Shown piece by piece: positions 50,834 to 58,329 of a DNA stretch of 64,000 bases (position 1 is its first letter; each line of letters begins with the position of its first letter). Under the pieces are notes generated by a model that worked only from the letters and a program-made list of their open reading frames with translations, was not told the origin of the DNA and did not search any database. This stretch comes from Parcubacteria group bacterium. GTDB taxonomy: Bacteria > Patescibacteria > Paceibacteria > SW-4-49-11. The position numbers and the translations under genes are program-made. The stretch spans positions 361,074 to 425,073 of the forward strand of contig CALRBF010000001.1 of the NCBI GenBank assembly GCA_943354045.1. The letters run 5' to 3'.

Positions 50834-51015
50834 GAACCAGTTGGGAAAGGGGTCGGGAAAACGGGAGTTTTCCCGTGGAGGAAGGTGATCAATACCCCTA
50901 GGTAGGAAGGCAGTAAGGAGCTTGCTCCGAATGTCGGAAACCGTGGGTGTCCGAGATGGGGCTGTAGGGGTATTGAAGAAACTGAGAGGTTTCACAGGAC
51001 GACAGTCCGGTTTGT
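50834..51015 (+). ncRNA. Structured element downstream of tRNA-Ala
   Basis: The 182-bp body between the direct repeats has hairpin CGGGAAAA/TTTTCCCG, then stem AATACCCCTA (50891-50900) with TAGGGGTATT (50965-50974). That stem encloses GGAAGGCAGTAA, GGAG-CTTG-CTCC and TCGGA/TCCGA; hairpin GAAAC/GGTTTC and ACGACAGTCCGGTTTGT follow. The enclosed core matches the cassette 2 element at tRNA-Asn while the enclosing stem differs by compensatory changes. It is GC-rich against its surroundings and has no coding potential I can support. Confidence 0.65.
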
Positions 51016-51052
51016 ATCCCAGTACGGTCCACATGTCCTTTTATTATTAATC
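51016..51052 (+). repeat. 37-bp direct repeat, distal copy (att-like right)
   Basis: Identical to 50797-50833. The bases before it read GGTTTGT in place of the GGTTCG of the intact tRNA. Confidence 0.93.
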
Positions 51053-51082
51053 AAAATAAAAATTTTAATATTATTCTTTATT

Positions 51083-51751
51083 ATGGAATTAAAACCACAA
51101 AAAACTATTTATTTTTTCCGCCACGGGCAAAGCGAGGGTAATATTCGTCATATTAATGCAACAGATGAAGATATTCATCCAGCTGAACAGCATCTTACCG
51201 AATTGGGTCAAGAGCAGGCTCACAAATTAGCTCAGCGTATAGCTGAATTTAAATTTGATGTACTATTATCTAGCACTTTAACTCGTTCTCGAGAGACAAC
51301 TGAGATAATTGGTCAGCATAACGACTATAATATTGAATATTCAGATTTGTTCATAGAAAGACAAAAGCCGAGTTCTATTATTGGTAAGTTACGCAGTGAT
51401 GAGCTTGTATTGGCTACAGAAAAAGCTTGGAAACATAGTTTATTTAATTCAGGTGAGCAGGTAGAAGATGGAGATAGTTATGATACTCTTATTGCTCGAG
51501 CAGATAAGGCTTTAGAATTATTACAATCAAGACCAGAACAAAATATAGGAGTTATTACTCATGGATTCTTCCTCAATACAGTTATTATGAGGGCAATTCT
51601 AGGAGATACTATTAATCCAGCACTATATCAGCGATTACACAAACAATCTTGGCAAGATAATACGGGTATGATGGTTTTACAATATAGTCCTGAATATCCT
51701 TATACCGGCTGGAGAGTAATCACATATAATGATACTGCGCATTTAGATTAA
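51083..51751 (+). CDS. Histidine phosphatase family protein
   Basis: The 222-residue protein has the phospho-His motif FFRHGQSEGN, STLTRSRETTEIIG, and GVITHGFFLNTVIMRAILGD. It belongs to the phosphoglycerate-mutase-like phosphatases but lacks the mutase-specific stretches seen in gpmA. Substrate unknown (sugar phosphate or phosphoprotein). Confidence 0.85.
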   Translation: MELKPQKTIYFFRHGQSEGNIRHINATDEDIHPAEQHLTELGQEQAHKLAQRIAEFKFDVLLSSTLTRSRETTEIIGQHNDYNIEYSDLFIERQKPSSIIGKLRSDELVLATEKAWKHSLFNSGEQVEDGDSYDTLIARADKALELLQSRPEQNIGVITHGFFLNTVIMRAILGDTINPALYQRLHKQSWQDNTGMMVLQYSPEYPYTGWRVITYNDTAHLD

Positions 51752-51864
51752 GAACTATGTTCAAGATGTATGAAAACTGTCCCTTGCTGGCGAGGGGGAA
51801 CCACGTTAGTGGTAGGTGTGGATAGAGTGTAATGCAAACAACAATCCACCTCCACCCTGCGGGC

Positions 51865-51914
51865 ACCCCCTCCTAAATAAATATAGGAGGGACGAAAGCT
51901 CCTCCAAAGGAGGA
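51865..51914 (+). repeat. Interspersed repeat copy
   Basis: Core CCTCCTAAATAAATATAGGA, then GGGACGAAAGC and CTCCAAAGGAGG: two small hairpins in tandem. No gene is seen in 51752-52014. Confidence 0.8.
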
Positions 51915-52014
51915 CAGTTTTAGGGAACCTTATGTCTATGATTTCCTCATCACATATAAACATTTGTCTGATAAAAACTTTTTATGATATACTATATCCA
52001 TACCAATATGAATA

Positions 52015-52674
52015 ATGAATACAGATATGAGAAAATTAGGATATTTTGCAATAGGAATCTTTTTAATAGTAGCAGGAGTAGGAATGTATATTAATAAAGA
52101 TTTTAGTAAAAAGGGGAATGATGCCATCAAAGCAAGCCTCGAGACAACGCAACAAATTACCAAATTAAATGAAGATATTATGAAAGATCGACCAATACTT
52201 GAATTCACCACCAACAAAGGAGTAATAACTATCGAATTATTCAAAGATTTATCCCCTAAAACAGTAGAATATATCACTAAATATGCTAGTACGGGAGTAT
52301 ATAATGACACCATATTCCATCGTGTGATAAAAGATTTTATGATACAAGGAGGAGATCCGAACACCAAAGACCCAAGCAAATCTGCTTTATATGGAACTGG
52401 AGATGCGGGAGAAAAATATGATGATGAATTCAATGATGAGCCTCTCGTAAAGGGAAGTTTTGCCCTAGCAAATTCCGGACCCGATACCAATGGTTCACAG
52501 TTCTTTATTGTCACCACAGAATCCACACCTTGGCTAGACGGAGCCCATACCAATGCTGGCAAAGTAATCGGTGGACTAGATATTGTAGAAAGTATTGGAA
52601 ATGTAGCAACCGCTCCTGGGGATCGACCACTAGAAGATGTGAAAATCATCTCAGCAAAAATTACTAAGGAGTAA
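52015..52674 (+). CDS. Peptidyl-prolyl cis-trans isomerase, cyclophilin type, membrane-anchored
   Basis: The 219-residue protein has one N-terminal helix (about 7-24) and an extracytoplasmic cyclophilin domain with FHRVIKDFMIQGGDP (catalytic Arg), GSFALANSGPDTNGSQFFIV and TPWLDGAHTNAGKVIGGLDI. It assists folding of exported proteins. A start at MRKLGYF four residues later is also possible. A terminator follows at 52731-52753. Confidence 0.93.
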   Translation: MNTDMRKLGYFAIGIFLIVAGVGMYINKDFSKKGNDAIKASLETTQQITKLNEDIMKDRPILEFTTNKGVITIELFKDLSPKTVEYITKYASTGVYNDTIFHRVIKDFMIQGGDPNTKDPSKSALYGTGDAGEKYDDEFNDEPLVKGSFALANSGPDTNGSQFFIVTTESTPWLDGAHTNAGKVIGGLDIVESIGNVATAPGDRPLEDVKIISAKITKE

Positions 52675-52730
52675 TCTTGACATAATTATCTAAAATCGGT
52701 ATACTATTCAAGCTCTTTTATATTTTTACC

Positions 52731-52753
52731 AAGCCCCCCTCGTGGGGGTTTTT
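52731..52753 (+). terminator. Terminator of the cyclophilin gene
   Basis: GCCCCC/GGGGGT hairpin followed by a T-run. Confidence 0.85.
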
Positions 52754-52800
52754 GGTTTTATAAGCATATGGTATAATGAATATACATTAAGGAGTTATAT

Positions 52801-53001
52801 ATGGAGATTAAAGTTGTAGGTGAGAAAACTCAAGGACAAACAAAGCCAGAATGGTTAATCTGGGGAGGTTTGGGACTTTCGGTATTTTGTTTTGTGGCTC
52901 AATTTATTGCTCAGATTCTTTTTCCTATTTTGATTGGAGTTGGTATAGTGATTACCATTATTGGATTTATACAATTAATTATTAATTATTTCAAAAAATA
53001 A
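52801..53001 (+). CDS. Small membrane protein
   Basis: The 66 residues have two hydrophobic helices (WLIWGGLGLSVFCFVAQFIA, LIGVGIVITIIGFIQLI) and a final NYFKK. The stop is 1 base before the next ATG, so it is probably co-transcribed with the hydrolase. An AAGGAG lies about 11 bases upstream of the ATG. Function unknown. Confidence 0.65.
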   Translation: MEIKVVGEKTQGQTKPEWLIWGGLGLSVFCFVAQFIAQILFPILIGVGIVITIIGFIQLIINYFKK

Positions 53002-53002
53002 T

Positions 53003-53554
53003 ATGGCCTATACTATTATAGATATCCCAGGATATAATCATAATAGTGAAAGTGCTTGGCATTCAGAATTTCGGCAATTGATAGCTGAAGAGGGAAATGA
53101 AGTTATAACCCTTGATTTACCAGGAGGTAAATATCCAGTTTTTAGAGAATGGTATCCCATTATAGAGCAAGCGGTCTCTGAAGCCAAAAACCCAATAATT
53201 CTAGTCGGACATAGTCTTGGGACTAGGGCGGTTTTATTATTCTTAGAGCAGACCACACAGACTGTCGAGAATATAGTACTAATAGCTCCTTTTGATAATT
53301 CCCTTTCTAACTCTAGCTTCCGTGATGGTAATTATGCTAATTTTTTTGAGCATCTGATAGATATCAATCAAGTGAAATCCAAGGTAAAAGGGGAGATTAA
53401 AGTCATTGGCTCAGAGGATGATGCTAATATTCCTTTTATACAAGCTCAAAATATAGCAAGAGATTTAGGGGGAGAATTAATCACAATCCCACATAGCGGA
53501 CATTTCCTGGATGCCATATGGGCAAAAACTCTAAGTGAAATAGTGGTCAGATAA
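53003..53554 (+). CDS. RBBP9/YdeN-type alpha/beta hydrolase
   Basis: The 183-residue serine hydrolase-like protein has the elbow VGHSLGTRAV with Ser71, a late Asp (IGSEDDANIPF) and a catalytic His in IPHSGHFLD. Length and layout match the RBBP9 family. Substrate unknown. It follows a small membrane protein gene. Confidence 0.88.
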   Translation: MAYTIIDIPGYNHNSESAWHSEFRQLIAEEGNEVITLDLPGGKYPVFREWYPIIEQAVSEAKNPIILVGHSLGTRAVLLFLEQTTQTVENIVLIAPFDNSLSNSSFRDGNYANFFEHLIDINQVKSKVKGEIKVIGSEDDANIPFIQAQNIARDLGGELITIPHSGHFLDAIWAKTLSEIVVR

Positions 53555-53582
53555 TGAGTTCTAGAAGATTATAAAAGTAAAA

Positions 53583-53602
53583 GCCCCTCCGGAGGAGGGG
53601 GT
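53583..53602 (-). terminator. Terminator of the 53617-53922 gene
   Basis: CCCCTCC/GGAGGGG hairpin. On the minus strand it is followed by TTTTACTTTTAT. Confidence 0.7.
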
Positions 53603-53616
53603 AGATGTTTGGATTT

Positions 53617-53922
53617 TCACTTTCTGGTCTGATTGTAATGAAGAAAAGAACAAAAGTACGGTGATAAGGGGATGATTACAAGCAAATAGATAGCTCCGAT
53701 ACTTACAGTAGATATGAGGAGTATAGGAGTATATCCAGTTATAAGCCCAATTATCCCAAAGAATATGAAGGTGGCAATTGTAACCACAAAGACAGTCTTT
53801 TCAGTGTGATATCCGTCCACACACCATTTGTGGATTTTGACCAAAGAACGAATAATGTCTGTCACTAACTTCAGGTCTATGTAGAACATCCTTTTTATAA
53901 CACAAAATACATATTTTATCAA
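53617..53922 (-). CDS. Hypothetical membrane protein
   Basis: Up to 101 residues, with a start possibly at MFYIDLK, 53889. Two adjacent membrane helices (VFVVTIATFIFFGIIGLI, ILLISTVSIGAIYLLVIIPL) follow a cytoplasmic helix (LVTDIIRSLVKIHKW). It has its own terminator. Family unknown. Confidence 0.55.
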   Translation of the reverse strand: MIKYVFCVIKRMFYIDLKLVTDIIRSLVKIHKWCVDGYHTEKTVFVVTIATFIFFGIIGLITGYTPILLISTVSIGAIYLLVIIPLSPYFCSFLHYNQTRK

Positions 53923-54008
53923 TATTATATATCATCTTATTCATTGTATGAAGTAAGACGGGCGTGAATAAATGGGCAAAATTCCTAAGTGAAATTACGG
54001 TGAAATAA

Positions 54009-54050
54009 TTAGCAATCTACTATTGACACTGCTAAAATTAGAGTTATAAT
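54009..54050 (+). promoter_or_regulatory. Promoter of hsp20 with CIRCE-like inverted repeat
   Basis: TTGACA (54023-54028), 16 bases, TATAAT (54045-54050). TTAGCA (54009-54014) and TGCTAA (54030-54035) are separated by 15 bases, exactly as in the CIRCE element (TTAGCACTC-N9-GAGTGCTAA). The inner three bases of each arm are not conserved. The repeat overlaps the -35 box. AGGAGGG follows at 54058. Confidence 0.6.
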
Positions 54051-54116
54051 ATAAATAAGGAGGGTACCCTCCAGACAGATGTACATCACATATTAGTAGT
54101 ATTAAATTATACATAT

Positions 54117-54548
54117 ATGAGGATTAGAAATCTACCAACATTAAACACTTTTGAATTAAGCCCAAGTAGGCTATTCGATGACATATTCGAGACATCATTC
54201 CCAAGTTTGACGAGAGTCACTAATGATATGGAAATGTATCAGGAAGGCTCAGAGTTAGTGGTCAGGATACAAGCTCCAGGTTTCAAAGAGGATGATATAG
54301 AGATAACCTTAGATAATAGGGTTCTTACCATAGAAGGTAAAGTCTCATCCGAAGAAGAGAAGGAAGATAAAGATAGGCATTATTACTTCAAATCTATCTC
54401 TAGAGAATCTTTTAGTAGATCAGTTCAGTTACCAGGAGATATAGATGAAGACAGTATTACAGCTGACTATAAAGATGGAGAAATTACAATCCGAGTCCAG
54501 CAAAAGTCAGATTCTAGTAAAAAGGTAATCAGCCTCAATAAAGGTTAA
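54117..54548 (+). CDS. hsp20: Small heat shock protein, Hsp20 family
   Basis: The 143-residue protein has an alpha-crystallin domain (about 38-135): EMYQEGSELVVRIQAPGFKE, DDIEITLDNRVLTIEGK, ESFSRSVQLPGDIDEDSITA, YKDGEITIRVQ. It holds unfolding proteins under stress. A long leader and a CIRCE-like site suggest HrcA-type heat control. Confidence 0.95.
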   Translation: MRIRNLPTLNTFELSPSRLFDDIFETSFPSLTRVTNDMEMYQEGSELVVRIQAPGFKEDDIEITLDNRVLTIEGKVSSEEEKEDKDRHYYFKSISRESFSRSVQLPGDIDEDSITADYKDGEITIRVQQKSDSSKKVISLNKG

Positions 54549-54570
54549 GATAGGTCTCAAAAGTCCAGGC

Positions 54571-54597
54571 AAAAAGAGGGAGAATATCCCTCTTTTT
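54571..54597 (+). terminator. Terminator of hsp20
   Basis: AAAAAGAGGGA/TCCCTCTTTTT hairpin with loop GAATA. Confidence 0.9.
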
Positions 54598-54741
54598 ATT
54601 TTATACAATTCAAATAAAAATCCACTCCGGAGTTTTTTTTGTAAGACTTCTGTCCATACATCGCCTCACTAGTGAGTGATATAATATTTCTTATTTTATA
54701 TAAAAGGTGTATACTATAACTATATTAATAATCACACTACT

Positions 54742-55920
54742 ATGAGAAAATATCTTATTGCACTAGTAGCTGTCCTATTTCTATTTGGAACTCAGTCAGC
54801 CTCTGCTTTGTTATTAGATTCTGGTGATATTGTTAATCCAAAAGAAAAAGTTCAAGGAGATGCTTATTTGGCAGGACAAACAGTGCAAATAGATAGCCCA
54901 ATTGAGGGAGATGCTGTGATTGCATCGGGTAAGGTAGATATTGATGCCACAATTTCAGAAGATTTAATAATAGCGGGAGATTCTGTTGCAGTTAATAAGG
55001 ATATTGGGGATGATGTTAGAATTGCCGCCTCTAATGTTACTATTAAAGGTAATATAAAGGGCGATGTTATTGTATTTGCTCAAACTTTGATCATAGATAA
55101 AAATGCAACTATTTCTGGAGACATTATTGCTTTTGTGTCACAACTCAAATTAGATGGAATGGTAAAAGGGAATATCAAGGTAGCTTCTGAGAATACTACC
55201 ATTACAGGAGAGGTACAAGGAGATAGTAATATCAGAACAGCAGATTTTACTCTTGATGGAAAGCTTGGAGGTAAGACAACTTTTACTGCGAGTAAAACAG
55301 TTAATATTAGTGAAGCATCTCGATTTGGAGGAAATGTAATATATGGATTTACGAAAGAATTAGACCTCAAACCAAATCTCTCAGAAGGTGTAAAGACAAC
55401 ATTTGATGCTGAGTTATTAAAAGATAAAACAGATGAAAAAGATGTAGTTGCTAAAGTCTTCTCAGGGTTCCTCGTATGGGAAATATTATCAGCAGCTCTT
55501 GTAATTGGACTTATATTCAATTTCAATAAAAAATTCATTCAAAAAGCAGTAAAAAGAGTTTCTAATTGGGAAGAAGGATTTAGAGCATTTACTTATGGGG
55601 CATTATTATTCTTTATTCCGATTGCTATAATTGTCTTACTCATAATTACTATTATTGGTATTCCATTAGCTCTATTTACATTGTTCGCCTATATCTCATT
55701 AATTGTATTCTCTCAAGCAATAGCTAGTATTGTGACAGCCCAATGGTTACATAAAAAATATCAATTTGGAAAATCTGATTGGCAAATATATTTCATCGCA
55801 TTAGGAATATATGTAGTATTATCACTCTTAGCTTGGTTACCAATTCTTGGATTTATCATAGGATTAGGAGTGGTATATACTTCACTCGGCGCATTGGTAT
55901 TAGAATATCGAAACAAATAA
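54742..55920 (+). CDS. Bactofilin-like (polymer-forming) membrane protein
   Basis: The 392 residues start with a signal peptide (ending ASA at about 22). A right-handed beta-helix of hexapeptide-like turns follows (GDAYLAGQTVQID, GDAVIASGKVDIDATI, GDVIVFAQTLIIDKNATISG, about 30-200). Four membrane helices at the C-terminus include a glycine-rich FIIGLGVVYTSLGALVLEY end. The beta-helix resembles bactofilins but is placed outside the membrane. A structural role at the envelope is likely. ccdA follows after 6 bases. Confidence 0.75.
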   Translation: MRKYLIALVAVLFLFGTQSASALLLDSGDIVNPKEKVQGDAYLAGQTVQIDSPIEGDAVIASGKVDIDATISEDLIIAGDSVAVNKDIGDDVRIAASNVTIKGNIKGDVIVFAQTLIIDKNATISGDIIAFVSQLKLDGMVKGNIKVASENTTITGEVQGDSNIRTADFTLDGKLGGKTTFTASKTVNISEASRFGGNVIYGFTKELDLKPNLSEGVKTTFDAELLKDKTDEKDVVAKVFSGFLVWEILSAALVIGLIFNFNKKFIQKAVKRVSNWEEGFRAFTYGALLFFIPIAIIVLLIITIIGIPLALFTLFAYISLIVFSQAIASIVTAQWLHKKYQFGKSDWQIYFIALGIYVVLSLLAWLPILGFIIGLGVVYTSLGALVLEYRNK

Positions 55921-55926
55921 ATTGCT

Positions 55927-56652
55927 ATGACCAGTTCATTGATAGGCGCAAGTTTTGTGGCAGGGATATTTACATTTCTCGCCCCTTGTACTTTCCCTCT
56001 TATACCCGCCTATATTGGCTTTATAACAGGAGATGGAAGGCTTGGCAAATTTCAGACCATACGTAATGGTGCATTATTTGTATTAGGATTTATGGGAGTA
56101 TTTATAACTCTCGGTATTTTTGCAACTAGCTTGGCTGGATTATTAAATGCAGAAACTCGGCTACTCATTTCTCGTATCGCTGGAATAATTATTATTATTT
56201 GGGGATTAGAAATGATAGGATTATTCCGATTCGCATTATTCCAAAAAAACTGGACCCCGCGAATCAAATCATTGAGAGCAGGGACAGCTCAGAGTTCGGT
56301 ATTATTAGGAATGCTTTTAGGCGTGGGTTGGAGTCCTTGTATTGGACCAATACTCGGGACTATACTGACTTTTCTTATCAATGATGGAACGGTACTAGAG
56401 GGAGCTTTTTTGATGTTTGTATTCTCTCTTGGACTTGCAGTACCATTTTTACTTACTGCTTTATCATTAGCTCAAGGGCGAGAATTATTGCAAAAGATAG
56501 AGCATATTACCCCTATATTAAGAATTATAAGTGGAATATTTTTGGTATTAATTGGAATATTATTTGTTACCAATAATTTAGAAATAATAGCAAAATATTT
56601 ATTCAGCGGATTAAAATTTTTGAACTATGATAAAATCTTAGATTATCTGTAG
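55927..56652 (+). CDS. ccdA: Cytochrome c biogenesis/thiol-disulfide protein CcdA
   Basis: The 241-residue DsbD-type membrane protein has six helices and the two redox Cys in FLAPCTFPLIPAYIGF and GVGWSPCIGPILGT. It moves electrons from cytoplasmic thioredoxin to extracytoplasmic thiols. Given the many secreted Cys-containing proteins and the absence of cytochrome genes here, disulfide handling is the likelier role. Confidence 0.93.
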   Translation: MTSSLIGASFVAGIFTFLAPCTFPLIPAYIGFITGDGRLGKFQTIRNGALFVLGFMGVFITLGIFATSLAGLLNAETRLLISRIAGIIIIIWGLEMIGLFRFALFQKNWTPRIKSLRAGTAQSSVLLGMLLGVGWSPCIGPILGTILTFLINDGTVLEGAFLMFVFSLGLAVPFLLTALSLAQGRELLQKIEHITPILRIISGIFLVLIGILFVTNNLEIIAKYLFSGLKFLNYDKILDYL

Positions 56653-56690
56653 GTAATATATGCTATACTAAAAGTATAAAATATTTTATT

Positions 56691-58316
56691 ATGAAATCTC
56701 AATATATTTTTGTCGCAATAGCTTTATATATTTTCCCAGTATTGGTATCAGCCGAGACTATACGAGATTTTAAGAGCAATATTAGGATTAATACGGATAG
56801 GAGTATACAAGTAGAGGAGAATATATCCTATGATTTTGAAGGAAATGAGAGGCGTGGAATATATCGGACAATTCCCCTCAAAGGAATTAATATACAAGGG
56901 GATATACAGACATTACAAAATGGGAGGGCGGCAACTCAGGAAATTAGTCGGGGTGGAGAAATTACTATCAAAATAGGAGATGAGGATATATATCTTACAG
57001 GCCTCAATCAATATAGTATTAGCTATCAGGTAAAGGGAGTAATCGAAAAGCTCCAAGATAGAGATGAATTATATTGGCAAATAACAGGAACAAACTGGGA
57101 AGTCCCCATAGAGCAAGCTTCCGCAACAATTCTATTACCAGAAGATTTACAAGATAAAGTCGGAGACAAATTATATTGTTATACCGGTGTATCTTCATCC
57201 CAAGCACAAGACTGTACTATTACTTGGGCTAATGCGCGCACTATTGAAGTCAAATCTAATCAATCACTTGCAGCAGGAGAGGGACTAACCTTTGCAATCG
57301 GATTTCCCCTTGGGACACTTACTCCTCTAACTTGGTGGGAAGAAAATCAAGAAGTTATATATCAGAGTATTGCGGGAGGAATTCTCATCATAGGAAGTAT
57401 CATATTATATTTCATCTGGAATACTTGGGCAAGAGACCCTAAAATCCGTAAACCTATAGTAAGGCAATATGATGCCCCAAAGGGTATGAGTCCCGCTGGA
57501 ATTATACGGCTCAAGAATACCTATGCCACACCAGTAGAGATATCTGCTACTATTATATCTCTTGCGCAACAAGGAATACTCAATATAACTCAAATAGAAG
57601 AGAAAAAATGGTTCAATAAGGGGATATATCAATTTGATCTCAAGGATATTCCAGTAGGAAAAATATTAAAATCATTCGAGCAAGAATTAATAGATATATT
57701 ATTCAAAGATAATAGGAAAGCTGTCACCACTAAAGACTTAACAGATGAGCAGGTGGGGGATAAATTTAGCGCTATTTATAATAAAATATATCAAGATGAA
57801 GTAAAACAATATTATGTCACAAATCCTATTGTACTGAGAAGTATATTGATAGGAATAGCTATAGTATTTGTTGTATTAGCAATAGTTTTGGTAGATATAT
57901 CTAACGGGCTTACCTTAGCTTTAATTTCACTTGCAATAATATCCGCTATTATAGCCTATTATGCTCCAAAGCGAACAGAAGAGGGGACCAGAGTATTAGA
58001 ACATATTCTCGGGCTAGAAGAATATATCAGAGTGGCTGAAAAAGACAGATTGCAATTCCAAGAAAAAGAATATATATTCTTTGAAATCTTACCCTATGCC
58101 ATTGCTCTTGGGCTTGCGACTGTATGGGCAAAAGCCTTTGAAGGACTTATTACAACCAATCCAGACTGGTATACATCCAATAATGGTGTCATATTTATCC
58201 CAACAGACTTTGTCAGTAGTATAGATAGTTCATTATCTTCCACTATGTCATCAGCCTCATCTGGTGGAGGTTCTGCTGGCGGAGGGTCTGGTGGAGGTGG
58301 AGGCGGAAGTTGGTAA
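56691..58316 (+). CDS. DUF2207 membrane protein, copy 1
   Basis: The 541 residues comprise a signal peptide (ending VSA), a DUF2207 extracytoplasmic domain (IRDFKSNIRINTDRSIQVEE, NERRGIYRTIPL), a helix (SIAGGILIIGSIILYFIW), a cytoplasmic winged-helix-like part (PAGIIRLKNTYATPVEISAT), two more helices, and a tail GGSAGGGSGGGGGGSW. The family is common in Gram-positives and CPR; function unknown. Directly followed by a paralog. Confidence 0.88.
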   Translation: MKSQYIFVAIALYIFPVLVSAETIRDFKSNIRINTDRSIQVEENISYDFEGNERRGIYRTIPLKGINIQGDIQTLQNGRAATQEISRGGEITIKIGDEDIYLTGLNQYSISYQVKGVIEKLQDRDELYWQITGTNWEVPIEQASATILLPEDLQDKVGDKLYCYTGVSSSQAQDCTITWANARTIEVKSNQSLAAGEGLTFAIGFPLGTLTPLTWWEENQEVIYQSIAGGILIIGSIILYFIWNTWARDPKIRKPIVRQYDAPKGMSPAGIIRLKNTYATPVEISATIISLAQQGILNITQIEEKKWFNKGIYQFDLKDIPVGKILKSFEQELIDILFKDNRKAVTTKDLTDEQVGDKFSAIYNKIYQDEVKQYYVTNPIVLRSILIGIAIVFVVLAIVLVDISNGLTLALISLAIISAIIAYYAPKRTEEGTRVLEHILGLEEYIRVAEKDRLQFQEKEYIFFEILPYAIALGLATVWAKAFEGLITTNPDWYTSNNGVIFIPTDFVSSIDSSLSSTMSSASSGGGSAGGGSGGGGGGSW

Positions 58317-58329
58317 TTTAAAATTATAT

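Larger units (their letters stand above)
50834..51052 (+). mobile_element. 219-bp tRNA-Ala-targeted mini-element
   Basis: One body (50834-51015) plus one copy of the 37-bp repeat (51016-51052). The tRNA stays intact on the left, and a second tRNA 3' end without a body-side T-arm is left on the right. This is the footprint expected of site-specific insertion at a tRNA 3' end. No recombinase is encoded. Confidence 0.7.
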
